A DNA stretch of 11,722 nucleotides, taken from NCBI GenBank assembly GCA_018985235.1, contig JADGIG010000251.1, positions 1 through 11,722 of the forward strand. Direction: 5' to 3'. Both the position numbers and the translations under genes were made by a program. Below the pieces are notes generated by a model. The model worked only from the letters and a program-made list of their open reading frames with translations, was not told the origin of the DNA and ran no database searches. Position 1 is the first letter of the stretch, and each line of letters begins with the position of its first letter. Source of the DNA: Sanchytrium tribonematis (taxonomy: Eukaryota > Sanchytriomycota > Sanchytriomycetes > Sanchytriales > Sanchytriaceae). Below are positions 7,226-11,722 of this stretch, in pieces.

Positions 7226-7873
7226 ATGATTTATTGGATGATTTTATTTGCAATACCAGTTTTATCAACAGAGCAGAACAGATTGATTAACATAGTGAAT
7301 GTGTTTACTGATTACCAAATTGCAAAAGTGCAATATGAATATTTACAATCATTAAGTGGAGGTAATGAGGTCTTGAAAAATAAGGAAGTCCTTTTGGCTA
7401 AAGTCAATAAGCTCGTAAATTACAGAAATGCAGCTATTGAACAAATTAATCATGGTAAATTGAAGGTATTTCAATTACACCCTAATTTGCAAAACTTTGA
7501 TCCGAATTTATCAAAATGGTCAATTTTACAATTACACAAGGAAATGAACCAATTTTGGAATGGATTGAGTGACGAAAAGAGAGAAATATATAAAAAATCA
7601 GGATTTCAGAGTCATGGATGGACTGGATGGAATAATGGTAACACTAAAGGAGGAGAAACTGGCACTGTTCAAATTAAATTGCAAGAGGCACTTAGTGAGG
7701 CCAAATCAAATGTTGCAGCAAATATACCATCATCTAAAGTTCTTTCCCCTATTGGTACTGCAGACCAGTATGTGGCAGAAGGTCCTAATATTAATTTGGA
7801 TTCAATCGCGGGAGTGACTTCTGGAATTGAAGGTACGGACCCAAAAGGCGAAGTAAGAAAACCTGGTTTTTAA
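7226..7873 (+). CDS. Secreted-family paralog 3, short form
   Basis: The protein has 215 residues from the leader Met. An in-frame ATG at 7208 would add six residues and is less likely, because MIYWMILFAIPVLS is the family leader with a plausible cleavage site before TEQ. Residues about 18-110 are helical. They resemble paralog 4: N-x-A-A-I-E-Q-I-x-H-G-K-L and L-S-D-E-K-x-x-I-Y match AALEKLKNGDLG and LSDDRLSVF there. Then come a Trp/Gly-rich spot (HGWTGWNNGN) and a low-complexity Ser/Gly/Pro tail. Paralog 5 has the same length (215). The TAA stop overlaps AATAAA (7872-7877). No enzymatic motif is visible; function unknown. Confidence 0.75.
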   Translation: MIYWMILFAIPVLSTEQNRLINIVNVFTDYQIAKVQYEYLQSLSGGNEVLKNKEVLLAKVNKLVNYRNAAIEQINHGKLKVFQLHPNLQNFDPNLSKWSILQLHKEMNQFWNGLSDEKREIYKKSGFQSHGWTGWNNGNTKGGETGTVQIKLQEALSEAKSNVAANIPSSKVLSPIGTADQYVAEGPNINLDSIAGVTSGIEGTDPKGEVRKPGF

Positions 7874-7959
7874 TAAACTATTATTTTGATTAAATGCAGT
7901 TAATCCAAATTGTTCAAGGTATTTCAGATTCCGCAGGGGTAAATGCCTGATAATTATCA

Positions 7960-7991
7960 AATTTCAGTTACAATCATTGGCCACAGACTAT
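7960..7991 (+). promoter_or_regulatory. 32-nt conserved upstream module of paralog 4
   Basis: It starts AATTTCAG and contains ATTGGCCACAGA. It matches the stretch at 10758-10789 upstream of paralog 5 at 26 of 32 positions with no gap, while the surrounding DNA is unlike. It is probably a shared distal regulatory site, 69 nt before the ATG. Confidence 0.5.
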
Positions 7992-8003
7992 TTTGCAGCT
8001 TTA

Positions 8004-8010
8004 TTATTGG
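8004..8010 (+). promoter_or_regulatory. TTATTGG box of paralog 4
   Basis: The ATTGG core ends 50 nt before the ATG at 8061, the same placement as in the other four paralogs. Confidence 0.45.
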
Positions 8011-8060
8011 GTGACGGGATATTCAAATGATTCAAAAAGCATGTACCATCCAAATGTATT

Positions 8061-8990
8061 ATGATCTTCTTGATTTTATTTGCAATGGCAACATCAACTC
8101 AGCAACAACTCAAATCAAAAATTAACTATGTTTACAGCATGAAAATGCTAGAACTGAAATTGAAATTTGTAAAACCAAATGGTAAAGACTCAATTTGGGA
8201 AAGTTTTAGAAATTATTGGGGTGGGGATGAAATGACGAGATTTAAAACAAATATTGCAGCACTTGAAGCAGAAAAGAATGCTGCATTGGAAAAATTAAAA
8301 AATGGTGACCTTGGTAAACTTGACCAATATAATTTGATCCATACAGATGCCGACTTGAAGACTCAAAAAATAGAGGAATTAAGAGCGGCATTGTCAAAAT
8401 TGTCTGATGACAGATTATCTGTTTTCGATCAACTATTTTTTGATCAATATACAAAAAGGTTTCATAGAGTAAACGATTTGGAAAAAATTCAAGCATTCAA
8501 TGCTATCATGAAAGATACGGTAACTACTGATCTTGTTATACAATATTTTAAAGTTGACAATGACAGAAAGTCTGACTTGAATATGGCTAGATCTGATCCA
8601 GATTTTCTTCCGTATTCTGATAAACTGACACAGACAAGGATCAAATCAATGTCTCACGTGGAAATGATTTATAAGACTTTCGAATCAGAACTATTGCATC
8701 CATATGTGCGTCATATGCTTAAAAATTTAGTGGATTGGAATAATCGTCAAGATGGAGAACCAAATCTGCAAGATTTTAAGAGTGAAATTCAAAAAGAAAT
8801 CAAAAAATTGCCAAAGGTCATTAAATGGCGAAATCTACAAAACTCAAGAATAAAATTTCAGCCATCACTGGAAATAATACCTGAAGATGCATCTCTATCA
8901 GAAGGAACAAACAATAAAGAGCAAATTACGGAGCCTGATGGGGCAAACCATAATAGCCAAGAACCATCGAAACCAGAATTAATTGTTTGA
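8061..8990 (+). CDS. Secreted-family paralog 4: leader and helical body
   Basis: The protein has 309 residues. The leader MIFLILFAMATS is one residue shorter than in paralog 1, with a likely cleavage near ATS/TQQ. The helical body has alternating Lys/Glu heptad-like stretches (NIAALEAEKNAALEKLKNG, IEELRAALSKL). It matches paralog 3 around 70-120 and extends further, with a Trp-bearing segment (KNLVDWNNRQDG) and a final acidic Ser/Pro/Asn-rich tail. No Cys or catalytic signature is apparent. The TGA is followed by AATAAA at 8995. It sits 187 nt downstream of paralog 3 in the same direction, consistent with tandem duplication followed by divergence. Confidence 0.78.
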   Translation: MIFLILFAMATSTQQQLKSKINYVYSMKMLELKLKFVKPNGKDSIWESFRNYWGGDEMTRFKTNIAALEAEKNAALEKLKNGDLGKLDQYNLIHTDADLKTQKIEELRAALSKLSDDRLSVFDQLFFDQYTKRFHRVNDLEKIQAFNAIMKDTVTTDLVIQYFKVDNDRKSDLNMARSDPDFLPYSDKLTQTRIKSMSHVEMIYKTFESELLHPYVRHMLKNLVDWNNRQDGEPNLQDFKSEIQKEIKKLPKVIKWRNLQNSRIKFQPSLEIIPEDASLSEGTNNKEQITEPDGANHNSQEPSKPELIV

Positions 8991-9056
8991 GATGAATAAA
9001 ATTTAAAACATTCACAATGCTATTTCATATCTCTATTTCAATGAAATCCAAATGCC

Positions 9057-9722
9057 ATGTCACTCAAATCTTCAAATTATCTCAGAATTGGATTTTGGAA
9101 TATTAATGGCAAATTACTCAAAAATCTACCCATTTTTAAATCAAACTTCAAATCTCATCAATTTGATATATTTTATTTACTGGATACAAAATGCAAACAA
9201 CACTTAAATGGATATGATGCATGTTTTCCAACGACAACACATTCTTGTGGCATGTCTATTTTGTATAATTCTAAAACACGGCAAATGATTGAATATATTC
9301 AGGGATATCAATATTGGACAGTCATAAAAATGCCTCAATTGGCTATATTAAGTATTTATAATGCACCTAGTATAGAGAATCATAGTATTTATGAGATTAT
9401 TAGGGATTTTACAATGTCACATGAAAATATTTCAAAATATATTTTAGGTGATTTTAATATGAATTTATCAAGAATGAATAAATGGGATAAATTATTGTTG
9501 AATCAATTTATTCAATTTGGATATTGTAAATGTGACTATACTCCACCCAATTTGACTACATTTGAAAGAATGTGCAACAAGAAATTACAATCTTCGCAAA
9601 TTGATCATGTCTTTGCATGTCATAGGCATCAATCTATTCAATTACAAGTACAACCACGATGCCATCCAATATCCAACATATCTGATCATAAATTGATTGA
9701 ATTTTCAGTCCCAATTTATTAA
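9057..9722 (+). CDS. Stand-alone endonuclease/exonuclease/phosphatase-fold protein
   Basis: The protein has 221 residues in one exon and shows the EEP motif order: GFWNINGK (about 12-19, the N of motif I), FYLLDTK (about 39-45, the metal-binding acid), IYNAPS (about 98-103), GDFNM (about 130-134, the catalytic Asp/Asn pair), IDHVF (about 183-187) and SDH (about 209-211, the general-base His). These sites form the Mg-dependent phosphoesterase centre of APE1, DNase I and LINE endonucleases. The acid usually Glu in motif II (QET-like) is Asp here. The spacing resembles the endonuclease domain of LINE-type elements, but no reverse transcriptase or poly(A) tract follows. It may be a domesticated nuclease or a separate EEP family. 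There is no leader peptide, so it is probably intracellular. The TAA is followed by AATAAA at 9726. Confidence 0.75.
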   Translation: MSLKSSNYLRIGFWNINGKLLKNLPIFKSNFKSHQFDIFYLLDTKCKQHLNGYDACFPTTTHSCGMSILYNSKTRQMIEYIQGYQYWTVIKMPQLAILSIYNAPSIENHSIYEIIRDFTMSHENISKYILGDFNMNLSRMNKWDKLLLNQFIQFGYCKCDYTPPNLTTFERMCNKKLQSSQIDHVFACHRHQSIQLQVQPRCHPISNISDHKLIEFSVPIY

Positions 9723-9736
9723 AATAATAAATTTAA

Positions 9737-10693
9737 TTAAGCTGTTAAAATATGATATCTGACATCTTGTGGTACTCTTCCAAATGCAATTTGTGTCTCT
9801 GAAAGTACTCCAAATGTCCATGGATCCATTTCACTCCAACAACACCCCGTGATACTCGGTTCATGAATATTATCCCATTTTGCAATTAATGAATTTTCTA
9901 ATAGATTCTCTTGATCCATCACTTGCTTACTAGAATATTGTGCTAAATCATATAATATCACAGCACCATCTGCACCTGTTGTCATGATTAATTGGTCATA
10001 ACTCGGATTATATTTGCAATTCATGACCCAATGCGTGTGATCATGTAATTCCATAACTGCAGTACTTGGATTTCGGATATCCCACACCAGGCAGCATCTA
10101 TCCATCCCGCCACTTGCAAAATAATGAGATACATTTGAATTGACATCTAATGACAACACTTGTCCCTGATGCTGATTAAACTCAATTTTACTTTTACTAA
10201 GTGGATCTACCATGCAAATAGTAGACCCGGAAGCGATTAAATCATATTTATTGGATTTGCAAATAGTTTGAATTTGCTTAAAGAATGATGTGGGTGTAAA
10301 TTGCCATGTATTGGCATCTAAATACCCTAATTGAGCATCATTGGGTGTATTGTTGGTAGTGGGTGTCTTTTTAACAGCTAATAAATCATGATTTAGTACG
10401 ATATGCTCTAAATTGACTGAATAATTATCATGATTTGTGATTCTTAAACCAAATTGGTTTTTATCATAATAAGTATACATGAATAGATCCTTGTACATAT
10501 TGCATTGGATAATACTGACATCTACTTCAATTTGTTCTGATTGAACTGAAAAATGGTCATTTAATGTTAATAATGAAATGGAGTTTCTTTCTTTTATAGA
10601 GCATGTACCTGCTATAAATTGGTTTTTATGGCATTTTAATGCATTTCCAATACAGGGTAATGAAAAATTGGTTTGTTCAGTTAATTCTGTCAT
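9737..10693 (-). CDS. EIPR1: EIPR1 (TSSC1)-like WD40 protein
   Basis: The protein has 318 residues. WD-repeat signatures lie in the second half: FASGGMDRCCLVWDIR (about 193-208), HTHWVMNCKYNP followed by MTTGADGAVILYDL (about 219-252), and EPSITGCCWSEMDPWTFGVLS (about 279-299). The last lines, GRVPQDVRYHIL, match the characteristic C-terminus of EIPR1 (RVP-x-x-x-KYHIL), which makes this assignment specific rather than generic WD40. EIPR1 binds the GARP and EARP tethering complexes and supports endosome-to-Golgi and recycling transport. Human EIPR1 is nearly 390 residues, so this copy is somewhat compact, chiefly in the N-terminal propeller. It converges on the EEP gene with 14 nt between stops. 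A CACGTG palindrome (10738-10743) lies 44 nt upstream of its ATG, but its role is unproven. The start region is shared with the promoter of paralog 5. Confidence 0.82.
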   Translation of the reverse strand: MTELTEQTNFSLPCIGNALKCHKNQFIAGTCSIKERNSISLLTLNDHFSVQSEQIEVDVSIIQCNMYKDLFMYTYYDKNQFGLRITNHDNYSVNLEHIVLNHDLLAVKKTPTTNNTPNDAQLGYLDANTWQFTPTSFFKQIQTICKSNKYDLIASGSTICMVDPLSKSKIEFNQHQGQVLSLDVNSNVSHYFASGGMDRCCLVWDIRNPSTAVMELHDHTHWVMNCKYNPSYDQLIMTTGADGAVILYDLAQYSSKQVMDQENLLENSLIAKWDNIHEPSITGCCWSEMDPWTFGVLSETQIAFGRVPQDVRYHILTA

Positions 10694-10757
10694 AAAACAG
10701 TGTTTTGAAAAATAAAAAACACCGTGATTTCATCAGACACGTGAAGCCACTTCATAT

Positions 10758-10789
10758 AATTTCAGATACTTTGATTGGTCACAGAGTAT
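10758..10789 (+). promoter_or_regulatory. 32-nt conserved upstream module of paralog 5
   Basis: Begins AATTTCAG and contains ATTGGTCACAGA. It is the partner of 7960-7991 (26 of 32 bases the same, ungapped). It lies 91 nt before the ATG at 10881, between that gene and the divergent EIPR1 gene. Confidence 0.5.
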
Positions 10790-10822
10790 CACAAATCAAT
10801 TACCAATATAATACAGGAAATG

Positions 10823-10829
10823 CGATTGG
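10823..10829 (+). promoter_or_regulatory. CGATTGG box of paralog 5
   Basis: ATTGG core with 51 nt to the ATG at 10881. The spacing supports this ATG rather than the in-frame ATG at 10830, which would start right next to the box. Confidence 0.45.
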
Positions 10830-10880
10830 ATGCTAGGGGCGTACATCAAACATAAAAGACGCACGCGACAACAAATTATC

Positions 10881-11528
10881 ATGATTTACTTGACACTAAT
10901 AATTGCATTACCTTTTTGGGGACTGATTCGACCAGCAGATCCTTTGGCGAGTTATTCTGATACTCAGTTGATCCAAAAATATTATGATATTAAAAGCAGA
11001 CAAATACAAGTTGAAATATTAAAATTGATTCAGCAAGATCCTAATGAGATACTCGCAAAAAATAACAAAATATTGCAATACGGCAAACTTTTTTCAAAAA
11101 ATGAGATTCAAAGAACGAAGGATTTAAATGACTTGAAAATCACTGATGAAATGAAAGAAGTTATCAAAAAAAAAATTTTAAACATCCTAGAAAACGATGA
11201 GAGAAACAGAGTCATTTTAGAAAAAGGAAAATTTGGCGCTTTAGGAAAAAAGTTTGATTCATATATATTTAGTTTGAAGAATTCCCTACATTTACAGACC
11301 CTAAGGCAGCAACCATTTAAAGAGCATCTGCAAGATGCAATTCGAGCTGCCGAATCTGACACTCAAGTAACTAGAAGCGACAGTACCAAACAAAGTAATC
11401 AAGCTGAAGTACTTGCAGAACAGCCTGTACTTGCAGAACAGCCTGGGAGTTTTACAACTAAGCCAACCGGATTGGAATACAAACTCCCTGCTGAAACTTT
11501 TCCAAGAGGGCGAGCAATTCCCGTTTAA
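10881..11528 (+). CDS. Secreted-family paralog 5, short form
   Basis: The protein has 215 residues from MIYLTLIIALPFWG, the family leader. The longer in-frame start at 10830 would put a 17-residue basic extension before the leader and is not favoured. The body is helical and Lys/Glu-rich. Its SDTQLIQKYYDIK near the mature N-terminus parallels DEMDIKLLDEYYNEM in paralog 1, so it groups with that branch despite its shorter length. The tail contains a direct repeat (VLAEQP twice) followed by a Thr/Pro-rich end. No known domain is recognised. The TAA overlaps AATAAA (11527-11532). It is separated from the other four copies by the EEP and EIPR1 genes, which lack leader and box. Confidence 0.75.
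   Translation: MIYLTLIIALPFWGLIRPADPLASYSDTQLIQKYYDIKSRQIQVEILKLIQQDPNEILAKNNKILQYGKLFSKNEIQRTKDLNDLKITDEMKEVIKKKILNILENDERNRVILEKGKFGALGKKFDSYIFSLKNSLHLQTLRQQPFKEHLQDAIRAAESDTQVTRSDSTKQSNQAEVLAEQPVLAEQPGSFTTKPTGLEYKLPAETFPRGRAIPV
11409..11444 (+). repeat. 18-nt perfect tandem repeat in the tail of paralog 5
   Basis: GTACTTGCAGAACAGCCT occurs twice back to back with no mismatch, encoding V-L-A-E-Q-P twice. The perfect identity suggests a recent in-frame duplication. Confidence 0.9.
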
Positions 11529-11573
11529 TAAATTTATCATCTTAATTCAAAACACTGTCTCAAATTAGTTCAA

Positions 11574-11722
11574 ATGGAAGATTGGAATATCTCAGATCTT
11601 AAATATGCCATTTACATCATCAATACAAGCATGATATCATTAGGACTATTAAATATGTTCCAATATTCATGTTTTAGAGCATTAAATATCATTTCAAGTT
11701 TATTTTTAATATCTGTGGGTAT
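11574..11722 (+). CDS. Start of a small membrane protein, cut by the window edge
   Basis: From ATG at 11574 the frame is open for 49 codons to the end of the window. After a short polar start (MEDWNISDLK) there is a hydrophobic span of about 20 residues (YAIYIINTSMISLGLLNMF), a brief Cys/Arg loop and the beginning of a second span (ALNIISSLFLISVG). This hairpin is reminiscent of Tvp15/COPI-associated Golgi membrane proteins, but too little is visible to claim it. It begins 45 nt after the stop of paralog 5, and no ATTGG box was seen at the family spacing. Confidence 0.45.
   Translation, partial: MEDWNISDLKYAIYIINTSMISLGLLNMFQYSCFRALNIISSLFLISVG

Noticed and set aside
7569-7817. 82-codon frame within paralog 3
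   Set aside because: Shadow in another frame of a well-supported family member.
8242-8496. Minus-strand frame inside paralog 4
   Set aside because: Antisense shadow of Lys/Glu-rich helices, which give Phe/Leu-rich antisense text.
9057-9722. Intact LINE retrotransposon
   Set aside because: Only an endonuclease-like domain is present; no reverse transcriptase, poly(A) tail or target-site duplication was seen.
10738-10743. CACGTG palindrome as an E-box
   Set aside because: A single 6-nt site in a divergent promoter; a chance occurrence cannot be excluded, so it is mentioned only under EIPR1.
10830-10880. Upstream in-frame ATG adding a basic 17-residue extension to paralog 5
   Set aside because: It would bury the leader and begins directly after the ATTGG box; all relatives start at the leader Met.
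11108-11540. Two minus-strand frames opposite paralog 5
   Set aside because: Antisense shadows; they overlap each other and the repeat, with no family features.

Overview
The window reads as a very compact, AT-rich nuclear genome from a eukaryote. It holds about ten supported protein genes, with no operon signals and no ribosome binding sites. Most stop codons overlap a poly(A) hexamer or lie within 17 nt of one. Some genes need GT-AG introns, and a few of these appear to be only 16-20 nt long. The recognisable genes are a GT71-type alpha-mannosyltransferase, an EIPR1 (TSSC1) WD40 protein and a CFAP97/Hemingway flagellar protein. Together they suggest an organism that makes a flagellum and mannosylates glycans, such as a zoosporic fungus or a rozellid- or aphelid-like parasite. 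Other flagellated protists cannot be excluded. TAA, TAG and TGA all act as stops, so the code looks standard.

Layout. The left third carries housekeeping-type genes: the GT71 mannosyltransferase (72-1383, minus) and a seven-transmembrane protein (1418-2267, minus), each split by what looks like an ultrashort intron. An unknown plus-strand gene follows, ending at 3377, with probable 5' exons from 2349. It meets the minus-strand CFAP97 gene (3383-3982) tail to tail, 5 nt apart.

From 4116 to 11528 the window is dominated by five plus-strand paralogs (starts at 4116, 5455, 7226, 8061 and 10881). Each encodes a very short, nearly invariant hydrophobic leader (consensus M-I-F/Y-L-x-L-x-F-A), a long charged helical body and a low-complexity tail. 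The bodies have diverged strongly, but the leader is conserved even at DNA level. Every copy also has an ATTGG box 49-54 nt before its ATG. This is the most unusual system here: an apparently secreted, co-regulated, fast-evolving family that I do not recognise. Three other loci sit among its members: a small split gene or gene remnant (6869-7195), a stand-alone endonuclease/exonuclease/phosphatase-fold protein (9057-9722, plus) and the EIPR1 gene (9737-10693, minus). The right edge holds the start of a small membrane protein (11574 onward).

The paralogs may be effectors or surface/secreted proteins of a parasite. This is inferred from leader, repetition and divergence only. No rRNA, tRNA, CRISPR array or intact transposon was seen.
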